Positions 10,730-21,493 of a DNA stretch of 64,000 nt are shown piece after piece (within the stretch, counting starts at the first letter, position 1; the number at the start of each line of letters is the position of its first letter). Source of the stretch: Hydnum rufescens UP504. Taxonomy: Eukaryota > Basidiomycota > Agaricomycetes > Cantharellales > Hydnaceae. The translations under genes were made by a program, and so were the position numbers. The stretch lies in contig MU129049.1 in NCBI GenBank assembly GCA_014904985.1, positions 104,292-168,291 of the forward strand, read 5' to 3'. Under the pieces are notes generated by a model, which worked only from the letters and a program-made list of their open reading frames with translations, searched no databases and was not told the DNA's origin.

Positions 10730-11739
10730 TAGGCAGACGTCACGCTCTGCATGACGTCTGCCTCCAGATCAAAAAGCTCATTGTTGAGGTCCCAATTTCG
10801 GAGTTATCCGGCTTGCTGCGCGGTCAAGTGACCTTATTTACCTTCATCAAACTTTACATGCAAATAACTGTAAACAACTCTATGATGAGCCCAACGCTCC
10901 CTTTTGACTGGTCTAGAAGAACGAGAGTTGACTGGACAACATCTGAAAGTCTGTCCGACATCCAAGATAAGCTTCGAGACCCTCTGGGATATAATCTGGA
11001 CGATGGGCAGCTGCGAGGCATTGATACTATTCTAAATGGGACAGGCCTGCTCTTTCTCAGAGCTACGGAGGATGGAAAATCCACCCTAATATACGGCCCA
11101 CTCATGACGGAACCGGGTATTGTTGCCATCATAGCCTTGCCAACGGAGAGTGACCAAGTTAGTCCAGATCCTATATACAAGCTTGTATCCCAACTTATTC
11201 TAATGCTAGGTCCGGAGCATGGGGTCGAAGGGAGTGACCGCTGCAGCAATTAACCAGTGTACGCTGCGTGCGGCGGCTCCGGCTTCCCCATCTTGTGACC
11301 TCTGGGACAAAGTGCGGAAAGGAAAATATCAAGCCACTTTCTGCTCACCAGAACTCCTCATCTCACCTGCCTTTGATAAGCTGTTGGAGGATAAGGGCTT
11401 CTTCAATCGTCTAGCCATATTCCTAGCGGATGAATGCCAAGGCTTTATAAAGAAATAGGGGAAATGTTAACTTGTTGGCCTTGATTGCATCAAATATGGC
11501 ATCAATTTTCTCGGAATCAGTCTTCCTTGGAGTGTAATTTTGAGGCATAGAGACCAACTCCTGATCTCGCTGAATGATAGGCGTCTTAGGCAATTGGGAC
11601 ATGAGGGAGTGTGTCCTGAGCTAGTTCGAAGGCTGGGTCACGTGAGTTCGGATATACAATATAGCTCCGGCGGAGGCCCTTAACGCCGAATTTGGGAAGT
11701 AGACGTTACGCTCCGCGTGACGTCTGCCTGGGGAGACTA
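10730..11739. mobile_element. ~1.0-kb insertion with palindromic ends and helicase fragment, in array gene 3 promoter
   Basis: Present in block 1 and absent from the matching position of block 2 (empty site GAATCTTCC at 15,765-15,773). The flanks repeat GAATCYTCC (10,721-10,729 and 11,740-11,748), consistent with a 9-bp target duplication with one mismatch. Near the left end is a hairpin with perfect 12-bp arms, AGGCAGACGTCA (10,731-10,742) and TGACGTCTGCCT (10,752-10,763). Near the right end is a related hairpin (about 11,697-11,729) ending in the same TGACGTCTGCCT. The ends therefore work as terminal inverted repeats of about 29 bp with roughly 24 matches, offset by about 9 bp at the right. 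Inside lies a decayed RecQ-like helicase. No transposase is visible, so it would be non-autonomous, or the feature arose by a non-transposon rearrangement. Confidence 0.55.
10861..11458 (+). pseudogene. RecQ-like DNA helicase N-terminal fragment
   Basis: Open to 11,253, then continued in another frame from about 11,222 to 11,458. Recognisable helicase pieces in order: LRDPLGYNLDDGQLRGIDTIL (Q-motif region), a damaged Walker A ATEDGKST where a Gly-x-Gly-Lys-Ser/Thr is expected, ALPTESDQ (motif Ia area), a frame change near 11,220-11,250, then GVTAAAINQ, LWDKVRKGKYQATFCSPELL and FLADECQGF, a degraded DEVH/DECH box (motif II). All later helicase motifs are missing. It resembles RecQ-type helicases that are repeated in fungal genomes. 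A functional product is very unlikely. Confidence 0.65.
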
Positions 11740-11749
11740 GAATCTTCCG
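11740..11749. promoter_or_regulatory. right half of the split promoter dyad upstream of array gene 3
   Basis: GAATCTTCCG, 32 bp before the ATG at 11,782. It keeps the GAAnnTTC core but has lost the left CG to the insertion. Confidence 0.4.
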
Positions 11750-11781
11750 CATCGCCAGCTTGTTTCAGGCGATCCGCAACG

Positions 11782-12552
11782 ATGTCCAATGCTACCACCT
11801 CGGGCGACATCCATCCCAGGTTGATTGAAGCACTTTCCCCACCTTCGCATTTCTACTTCACGCTGTGGCCACACATTATAGCCAAGTCGCCTTTCGTATT
11901 TCGCTACCGCACCCTCCGCAATGTGAACCATGAATTTCGCAAATACGCAGATTCCGTTGAGGATTCAAGGTCTCTCCGAGCGAAAAGAACATACATGTTT
12001 GAGAGGGCAACTGGTCAGAAGAGAGAGCCGCCCCCCCTAGCTCTGGAAGGTCTCCCATTCGATTCAGTCATTGAGTGGAGAGAATGGGGTGCCGATAAGG
12101 CAGGGTTTAATGATGTGAAGACATTGTACGTCCTCTCCGGGTACATTTACACATGGTTTACCCCGATCACTTCCTATAAAGCCGCGACTTCTGTGCGATC
12201 GGGGATATCGATCCCGACGCAGTGGTCAAGCATGTCCCATATGCTCCTGATTTTGACGACGAAGAACAGTCTCTCCCCCAGTCCGTCATCGATTCCTTCA
12301 GCCAACATATTTGGAGTTCGCGGGCGAAGGACATACTTGTTTTTTCGCTCAACAATCCTCTAAAAACTGATGGTTATTGCCACTACTTCGGAATATTAGT
12401 ATGGCTGGGCTTTTGCTCGTCGGCTCTCTCTGCTGATTACTTGCTTATTCCACGGAATCCAGGGTCGTGGCGACAAGCTAGCTCAAATGTTTGATTTCTT
12501 TCGTGAGAAGGGATGGTGTGAAGAAATGGGGTGGCAAAGAGACTGGATCTAA
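11782..12552 (+). CDS. tandem-array protein of unknown function, copy 3
   Basis: Exons 11,782-12,125, 12,182-12,398 and 12,463-12,552, about 216 residues, all phases matching the other copies. It is nearest to copy 5: both read TSGDIHPRLIEALSPPSHFYFTLWP, PFVFRYRTLRNVNHEFRK, PPLALEGLPFDSVIEWREWGADKAGFNDVK, and a glutamine/serine stretch before WSSRAKDILVFS. The last exon has GRGDKLAQMFDFFREKGW. Unlike copies 1, 2, 4 and 5 its upstream region is interrupted by the 1-kb insertion, so expression may differ. Function unknown. Confidence 0.7.
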
Positions 12553-12841
12553 CTTATGAGCCAGTTTGGCAATCCCTACTTACGCACAATTCAACCACCT
12601 TGAGAGCGTCGTTTTTCTTGAAATTTTTGTCTCGACCCCGTATTCTTGTGTACTTTGTACAGCTGTGAGCTTAGGCCGTCCACTGACATCGGCAATATCG
12701 ATATCATTGTTGCGTGCGCCGCATGCCATGTATGCTATCCATGAGATTCATCTACCATTAGTGCACCCGCCTCCAAGAATGATCAATGATCGCCTGTACG
12801 CTGAACAGCAGCTTACAGGATGGCCAGTAGAAACAAGGGCA

Positions 12842-13225
12842 TCAAGTCTGGAGCGCATCGTCGCTGATCTGCATTCCAAACTTCTGCCTTGCCTTGTCTC
12901 TCAAGTCCGCCTCCAGCTTGTCCTTGAATCTCCCCCTGTAGGTGACATCCCCCCGATCAGAGTGCATCCATCCAATAATTCCTCGTTGGAAATACGTAAT
13001 CCACGCCATCCAATGGGTCACATGGAAGGCAACATCGATGGTGAAGAGCGTCAGTCAGAAGCGAAGAAAGGAGATGCGCGAGGCAAAGTACGTTCGAAAC
13101 GCGGAGGGTAGGGGTGAAATTGGTGAGGAGGGATCTAGAGGCACCGAATGACGCAGGAGTCCGGCGGATGCGTGCTTCCCAAGGATGTTGATGTGAATAG
13201 GGCGAGCCTAACCAATAATGTGGTC
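12842..13225 (-). pseudogene. duplicated 3' fragment of the ABC1/ADCK-family gene
   Basis: Matches the last exon of the gene at 16,882-19,419 at DNA level and in protein (FTIDVAFHVT.W.AWIT.FQR.II.WM, VTYRGRF.DKLEADLRD.ARQKFGMQISDDA), with the stop in the same place. Homology ends near 13,225, in the region of HASAGLLRHP, and nothing upstream restores the kinase domain. It is a by-product of the segmental duplication. Confidence 0.75.
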
Positions 13226-14514
13226 GGCACCCGCAGATCCAGTTGTCTTCGTCCATGGTGTCTGGCCCGTCAGCGGAAAGGGATAGACTACAATTGCAAC
13301 GAGCGCAGTGCTAAGGCTTGGAGTTGGACAGCTCGGATAGTAGAATGACTTCACCCTGTCAGCGGATTGGGTCCGCAGACGATCCCGATCGTATCCTGTC
13401 CGTATTTAGATACGTGGCCCCGTCGTGTATATACGTATTATGCAACGTATTCGGCTCTTGCCGACCAGTTTTTTCGACACACCCAAGCGACACACTCCCA
13501 AAAAGCCACAGCATGCGATAGCAAAGATGGTAGAATCGGAGGCAACACGAAGGTTCAAGCAGTGGCAGGGAGCTTCCAAGTCAACAGGGCCGATGGGATG
13601 ACAAGGTGGAAAGGACATAGAAGGTGGGGTTTTAGACGACGGATTTCTTGGACCCGACAGTTAGTGGTTCATCACCGAGTGTCCACAGGAGCTCTTCAGC
13701 TGCCTGCCAGATGCGAATGCCAGATAAGGTCCCCCTGTTTGGGATCGCCATCTTTAGCAATTTTGGAGGTGACGAACAGATGAAGTCTTTGATTCCCCAG
13801 GCTCGGTGCTGATGAAGAATTGGTGCGGAGCCACTTAGATTCGCACAACAACAAGAACGATAGAGCGTTTGATCAGAGCTCAAGCAAACGCTTGAGGGAA
13901 CTTCGGTACATCCCAAGAAAGTATACTAAGCAATGAGCGCTAGAGCTCGCACTTCCCAGTTCCAACAGGTGCCAGGCATGAGCACCTAGCTCCAGGACTT
14001 GATAAGCGTAGTAGACTCAATTAAGCGAGTTGTTCCTGTACTGTCGATAGCAGAGCCTACGTCATTATCTCTAGGGTTTCACACTGCCGCTCCATCCGGA
14101 ACACCTCTTCCTCGTCAGTAATTCGCTGTCTCGCACACCTCACTTGCCTTGCTTGTCGCATCCGTCGATACACCACGCACGCAGCCGAAAAATTTTTCTA
14201 CCGACTTCCTCCCTTTTTATTGCATAAAAACACGTCGTTGATGCTGGGTTGCATAGTCTTGTTGTCTCAGCCTCTTCCGCACTCCGTAGTTGCCTAAGTA
14301 GATTCCGTAGAAGCTGACATTCAGCTTTCTCAGGCGTTGCCAAACATGCTCTGCGCAACGCGCTCGGTCATAGACATTCAGCTGAGTAAGCTCAGCAGAC
14401 AGGGTGAATCAAGCCATCCGAAGGATTGCTACTGTGAGGTTCTAATTGAGTCTACGAGCCTATTATCAACAATCATCCATCCATAACGTATGACCCGAGA
14501 TCCTGGCAGTCCTT
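13226..14514. other. inter-block region, no gene supported
   Basis: Contains a segment of about 120 bp (13,355-13,480) shared with 46,620-46,740, and open frames without domains (for example 13,632-13,916 minus and 14,140-14,358 minus). No array gene copy is present between the blocks. Confidence 0.45.
13355..13480 (+). repeat. dispersed fragment shared with 46,620-46,740
   Basis: Both copies read GTCAGCGGATTGGGTC, then GATCCCGATCGTATCCTG, TATATACGTATTATG and CGTATTCGGCTCTTGCCGACC in the same order. In one frame both encode a YTYY.TYSALADQFF-like stretch, so it may be a remnant of one ancestral exon. No family recognised. Confidence 0.6.
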
Positions 14515-14521
14515 GCAGGCC

Positions 14522-14533
14522 CGGAATCCTCCG
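14522..14533. promoter_or_regulatory. CGGAA-TC-CTCCG dyad upstream of array gene 4
   Basis: One mismatch from the consensus inverted repeat, ending 54 bp before the ATG at 14,588, in the same GCAGGCC context. Confidence 0.4.
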
Positions 14534-14587
14534 CGCCGGTGTGGGCTCGGACTCGGAGTTTCAGCTTACACCAAGAGAACCGCGACG

Positions 14588-15350
14588 ATGTCAGCCACTA
14601 GTTCGGGAGACCTCCATCCCAGATCGATTGCAGCGCTTTCTCCTCCTTCACACTTCTACTTCACCTTGTGGCCCCTCATTATAGCCAAGTCCCCTTTCTT
14701 ATTTCGCGAGCGCACCCTCCGCAATGTGAACCACGAATTTCGCAAATACGCAGATTCCGTTGAGCATTACAGGTCCCTCCGAGCGAAACGTACGTACATG
14801 TATCAGAGGATGGGGAAGCACAGGGTAGTGCCTGTTCTTGCCCTTGAAGGTCTCCCCTTCGATTCCGTCGTCGAGTGGAGAGAATGGGGCGCAGATAAGG
14901 TACTATTTGATAGCGTGGACGCGTTGTACGTCCTCGGGGCACATTTCTCGATGATTTAACGCGTTCACTCCCTATAAAGCCGCGACTTCTGTGCGATGGG
15001 GGATATCGATCCCGACGCGGTAGTCAAACACGACCCATATGCTTCTGAACTCAGGGAACTGTTTCTCAAGAACTCTCATGGAGACATCGATAGCGGCTGC
15101 GATTATATTTGGAGTTCGCGAGCCAAGGACATACTTGTGTTTTCGATGGTCAATCCTCTAAAGACTAAAGGTTATTGCCGCTACCTCGGAATAGTAGTAT
15201 GGTTGGGCCTTTCCTCTTCGCCTCTCCCCACTGAGTATTTGCTTGTTCCGCGAAATCCAGGGTCGTGCCGACAAGCTCATCCCAATGTATGACTTCTTCC
15301 ATGAGAAGGAGTGGTGGGCAGAACTGGCCTGGAGCAGGGAGTGGATCTAA
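14588..15350 (+). CDS. tandem-array protein of unknown function, copy 4
   Basis: Exons 14,588-14,925, 14,980-15,196 and 15,261-15,350, about 214 residues. A clean example of the family: SGDLHPRSIAALSPPSHFYF, LWPLIIAKSPFLFRERTLRN, VNHEFRKYADSVEHYRSLRA, EGLPFDSVVEWREWGADK, GDIDPDAVVKHDPYASELRE, WSSRAKDILVFSMVNPLK, and C-terminal ADKLIPMYDFFHEKEWWAEL ending SREWI. The retained intron 2 would shift the frame, so splicing is needed here. Paralogue of copy 2 in the sister block. No recognised domain, secretion signal or membrane helix. Confidence 0.72.
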
Positions 15351-15471
15351 CTTGTAAGCCAGTTCGGGGAACCCAGACATTTCCATCTGACGCACAATTC
15401 AACCTTTTCTTGGAATTTTTGTTGTGGCCTTTGTATTCTTATGAACGTAGTATGGCAGTGGGCTTAGTGTC

Positions 15472-15744
15472 GTGAACCGTCCCTTGACCTCGGCAATATC
15501 AATATCACTCTTATGCAGTACATCTCACTATGCTATCCATGAGATTCTTCTACCAGTAGTGCACCTGCGTCCAGGAATACCTAATAGTGGCCTGTGCAAG
15601 ACTGCCAACCAGCTCGTAGATGCAACTATATCAAGTGCTGAAAAAGGTGATCCGAAGGCCAAGCAATTCCTGGGGAGGCCCCCGGCCGGCGCAGAGTACG
15701 TTCCTTTGGCCGTACTTATCGCACATAATCTACGAGTCGTATGA
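15472..15744 (+). repeat. conserved spacer between array genes 4 and 5
   Basis: Sister of 10,434-10,690. It holds a 90-codon open frame starting MNRPLTSAISISLLCS. It is colinear up to the GCAGGCCGGAATCTTCCG promoter of copy 5. Confidence 0.5.
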
Positions 15745-15762
15745 GACTGTGTTTCTGCAGGC

Positions 15763-15774
15763 CGGAATCTTCCG
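15763..15774. promoter_or_regulatory. CGGAA-TC-TTCCG dyad upstream of array gene 5 (empty site of the 1-kb insertion)
   Basis: Perfect dyad ending 40 bp before the ATG at 15,815. It is the uninterrupted counterpart of the split site at 10,719-10,729 / 11,740-11,749. Confidence 0.5.
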
Positions 15775-15814
15775 CATCGCCGGAATTTCAACCTATTCCA
15801 GGAGATCCGCAACG

Positions 15815-16594
15815 ATGTCCAGCGCCACCACCTCGGGCGACATCCATCCCAGGTTGATTGAAGCACTTTCCCCACCTTCGCATTTCTACTTCACGCTGTG
15901 GCCCCTCATTATAGCCAAGTCGCCTTTCGTATTTCGCTACCGCACCCTCCGCAATGTGAACCATGAATTTCGCAAATTCGCAGATTCCCTCGAGGATTCT
16001 AGGTCCATCCGAGCGAAAAGTAACTACATGATTGACAGGGCAACCGGCCACGACAGAGAACTCCCCCCTCTAGCTCTGGAAGGTCTCCCATTCGATTCAG
16101 TCATTGAGTGGAGAGAATGGGGCGCGGACAAGGCAGGATTTAACGATGTGAAGGCATTGTACGTCCTCTCCGGGTACATTTACACATGGTTTACCCCATT
16201 CACTTCCTGTGAAGCCGCGACTTCTGTGCGATCGGGGATATCGATCCTGACGCAGTGGTCAAGTATGACCCATATGCTTCTGACCACGAGGGACTGTCTC
16301 AAGAGGGAATCTCTCTCCCCCAGTCCGTCATCGATTGCTACACCCAACATATGTGGAGTTCGCGGGCGAAGGACATACTTGTTTTTTCGCTCAACAATCC
16401 TCTAAAAACTAATGGTTATTGCCACTACTTCGGAATATTAGTATGGCTGGGCTTTTGCTCGTCGGCTCTCTCTGCTGATTACTTGCGTGTTCCACGGAAT
16501 CCAGGGTCGTGCCGACAAGCTAGCTCAAATGTTTGATTTCTTTCGTGAGAAGGGGTGGTGTGCAAAAATGGGATGGGAAAGGGAGTGGACCTAA
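15815..16594 (+). CDS. tandem-array protein of unknown function, copy 5
   Basis: Exons 15,815-16,158, 16,215-16,440 and 16,505-16,594, about 219 residues. Family core present; closest to copy 3 (VFRYRTLRNVNHEFRK, LEGLPFDSVIEWREWGADKAG, GRADKLAQMFDFFREKGW). It has three extra codons in exon 2, before the serine/glutamine stretch. The first-intron acceptor is TGTGAAG instead of TATAAAG. The gene converges tail-to-tail on the ABC1-family gene, with stops 287 bp apart. Confidence 0.7.
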
Positions 16595-16881
16595 CTTATG
16601 AGCCAGTTTGACAATCCCCACTTACGCACAATCTAACCACCTTGAGAGCGTCGTTTTCCTTGAAATTTTTGTTTCGACCTTGTATTCATGTGTACTTTGT
16701 ACAGGTGGGCTCAGGCCGTCCATTGACATCGGCAATATCGATGTCATTATTGTGTGCATCGCATGCCATGTATGCTATCTATGAGGTTCATCTACCATTA
16801 GTGCACCCGCCTCCAAGAATGATCAATAATCGCCTGTACGCTGAACAGCAGCTTACGGGACGGCCGCTGGAAACAAGCGCA

Positions 16882-19419
16882 TCAAGTCTCGAACGCATCG
16901 TCGCTGATCTGCATTCCAAACTTCTGCCTTGCCATGTCCCTCAAGTCTGCCTCCAGCTTGTCCTCGAATCTCCCCCTGTAGGTCACATTCCCCCAATCAG
17001 GGCGCATCCATGCAATAATTCGTCGTTGGAAAGACGTAATCCACGCCACCCAATTGGTCACATGGAAGGCGACATCGATAGTGAAGAGCGTTAGTCGGAA
17101 GCGAAGAAAGGAGATGCGCGAGGCAAAGTACGTTCGAAGCGCGGAGGGTAGGGGTGAAATTGGGGAAGAGGGATCTAGAGGGACCGGATGGCGCAGGAGT
17201 CCGGCGGATGCGTGCTTCGCAAGAATGTTGATGCGATTCACGGGTGAGCCTAACCGACAATGGACATGCCGTTATATGGAGACTCGGAAACACGAAGGAA
17301 AGCAAAATGGGAATTCGCACCCATTGCTTGATTATTTGCCTGTAAAATCCGCATGGCCCGTCCCACAAAGAGGATCTCCTTGGGGAGAAGCTCTACATTT
17401 AACAAGAATGTTTTGAGTTTCGCCTTCAGTTCGCGCTGTGCCTCGAGCTGCTGCTGCTCTACGGTCTTGGATACCTCATCTATTTTGGGTCGCCCTTCTG
17501 CCCCCTCGAATCCCCTGTTGAATCCGTTTGACGAAGAGCGTTTGGAATCTTTGGCACGCCATGGTCTGAGCAATGTAGCACTAGCAAACAGCTCCGCTTG
17601 ACCTATCCCCCATCCCTCGCATATCCGAGATATAGTGGGGAGGTCTTGGATGAATATGGCGTACCACAGCTGAGAATATTTGGATCTGAATTCAGATGAT
17701 AGCGTAACGTACAGGCCGTGGTCTGCCCAAGTGACAATGTGTTGACAAGTTAAAAATTGGAAATGCAGCTCTGACTCTCCACACATACCAATAAGTACGA
17801 CCTGATGCTGTCCCTTCTTCCCATTTGGGTGTCGGCGAATGAGAATGTTACTAATTAATTCAGAAGGCGGTCAGAAATTTACTGACGGACGGGATATCAC
17901 AAACGAGAGTTTACTCGCCTGGGATGCCCATCAGCCTGCACGAACCCCATGTCGAATATTTGTGCTGCAAAGACCTCCACCATACTCCGTGCCACGCCCT
18001 TTATATCAAGTCCCATGCTCTTTATCTTGTCTAAATCTGTCAGCCTGGATGCATCGGAAATATATTCCATTGTAAGGATGCGGGGCGTAGAGAGGTTGTG
18101 GTGAATACGCGGAACATAGACCGTGTTGCGGATGAGAGGCGTTGGGGAAGAGAGTATCAGAGTGCGGATCTTGTCCGAGTTCTTTGCTTCATTATCAAAT
18201 TCGGTTTCTTGCTTGTGATTCGATAGAAATAACGCCTAAGTGGAAGAACTGTAGAGGAAGACAGCGCGAGGACGGACCATGATCTGGTCGGAAATATACT
18301 TGGATGCAAATCCCAAATTCAGATCAAAAATGCGGTCTGGGTGGATCATAGTCAGCCGGAGGGGTAGTGGCCACACAGCCGAACACACACCATATGCCTG
18401 CAAAAGCAAACGGTAGGCCAAAAGATCCCAATCTGCATGTCGTCGAATGTCTGGTCTCTGGATTTTGACAGCAACTTCCTATGAGATTGTCGAAGGAATA
18501 GGGCGTATATATTGAATATATGGCAATAGAAATCGGATCCACGAGGACCGCACCTCTTCTTCACCCGACGGAAGTCGTATTCGCGCTCGATGTACCTGGG
18601 CTATGGACTGCCCATATGAGAAGTATCAGCCCAACCCCAGCATGAGGACCATGCGATACAATGGGCTCACAGCGGCGGCGATAGGCTCCCGATCAAAACG
18701 AATAAAAAGTTCTTCGATAGACCCGCCGAGCTCGGTCTTCACAATCTATTAATAAAAGGCAAAAGAATCCAACGCGGGAACCCTGCGCATCAACTAAGTG
18801 ACCAAATGCCAAAGGAATGGGAGCGGAAGACACACCTCCTGAACTGTAGGGTAGTCAAAATGCACCGCATTATCTAGAAGTTTTGCAAGTTTGAGATAGG
18901 GGGGCGGCAAGATGGCAGCTTGGGTAGCAAGTGCTTGGGCCAATTTAACATAGAGACCGCTTCGGAGCATTTAAGTCAGATAAACTAGTTGTACGAGATC
19001 AAAGATTTAGTACCCATTCTTCTCGCAGACTTGCAACAGTCGATCCGCCGCACGTTCATGCAGAGCATTGATAGCTTGCAAAGAGTCGGGATTGAAATTA
19101 AGCCTATTCAAAATAACCCCCGAATGAGAAAATGAGCACAATATTTGACACATTCTCTTCCCATACTTGTAATCCAGAGCAATCATTGCACCGTGATATG
19201 CGGTGCGGAAATTTCGGGCGACAATTCTGTAGTTGTGGACATCGTCCCACCAAATGAAAAGGCCCCAGCCAGGGCAATACTGCCAGTGAGTCTTGCGAAG
19301 CGAAGACTGCTTGAGTGAGAGGAAGGTGCGTGCGCTTGTTGGTCTGAGTAAGTACGATAACCAGTCCCAGAATAATGAGTATATATACGTCGCGATGTTC
19401 GCAGCACTCTACGAAGCAT
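16882..19419 (-). CDS. ABC1/ADCK (UbiB)-family atypical kinase, mitochondrial
   Basis: Member of the ABC1/ADCK/UbiB atypical kinase-like family (Mcp2/Cqd or ADCK1/5 type). These proteins act in mitochondria on coenzyme Q or lipid homeostasis. The start at 19,419 gives an Arg-rich presequence (MLRRVLRTSRRIYTHYS). It is followed by a short hydrophobic stretch and RNFRTAYHGAMIALDYK, then LNFNPDSLQAINALHERAADRLLQ, GLYVKLAQALATQAAILPPPYL and PIAAASIAQVHRA (the Ala-rich loop). The C-terminal exons include ADHGLYVTLSSEFRSKYSQLW and a long last exon ending KFGMQISDDAFET. The family KxGQ motif reads KLAQ here. One base appears missing near 19,265 (GGGGCC run) between the presequence and WWDDVHNYR. About eight introns. 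Confidence 0.8.
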
Positions 19420-19623
19420 CGAGACGTGTTATTTGGAGAGAGCGTTGCGTGAGCTTGCGAAAGCTCTCGGCATCGATCTCATTACGTAATCGCGGCCGGC
19501 CGTTCCCGCATCTGCTCGCAGAAGAAAAGTACAGTACAGTACTTTTGCGATTTCAGATGCATTTTTCGTGTCTCATTATTAGTACAGTATACATCGGCAT
19601 GTTACCTCCATTTGATTGTGGAT

Positions 19624-21245
<1,622 letters not shown>

Positions 21246-21493
21246 TTTTTTCAGGGGAGCCCCGCCAATAGATCCTCTATTTATAAAATTTGCAGTCATG
21301 CTAACGCCATCGGCTGTTTCCGCAGTCATGTGGCCGCCCACTTTTGTTCACGTCGTCAAAGCTGGACGGTTACCAGGTCAGGCACCCAGCTTCATTCCTA
21401 GATGTCATCTCGATCCTGAAGTCCCTCGCAGCAGTCACAAATACGGTGGAATAGGCACCCCAGGTAAGTACACGTTCGTTGGAATAACTCAGA

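Larger units (their letters stand above)
9430..13225. repeat. segmental duplication, block 1 (array copies 2 and 3 plus ABC1 3' fragment)
   Basis: Colinear with 14,515-17,230. The order in both is promoter dyad, array gene, conserved spacer, dyad, array gene, spacer, and the 3' end of the ABC1-kinase gene on the minus strand. Block 1 differs by carrying an extra insert of about 1 kb at 10,730-11,739 inside the second promoter. Homology ends near 13,225, inside the ABC1 coding sequence, so block 1 holds only the truncated kinase end. Block 2 joins the complete kinase gene, so block 2 is probably the ancestral arrangement. Confidence 0.8.
14515..17230. repeat. segmental duplication, block 2 (array copies 4 and 5 plus ABC1 3' end)
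   Basis: Sister of block 1 (9,430-13,225) with the same order of parts and without the 1-kb insertion. It runs into the complete ABC1-family gene. Confidence 0.8.
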
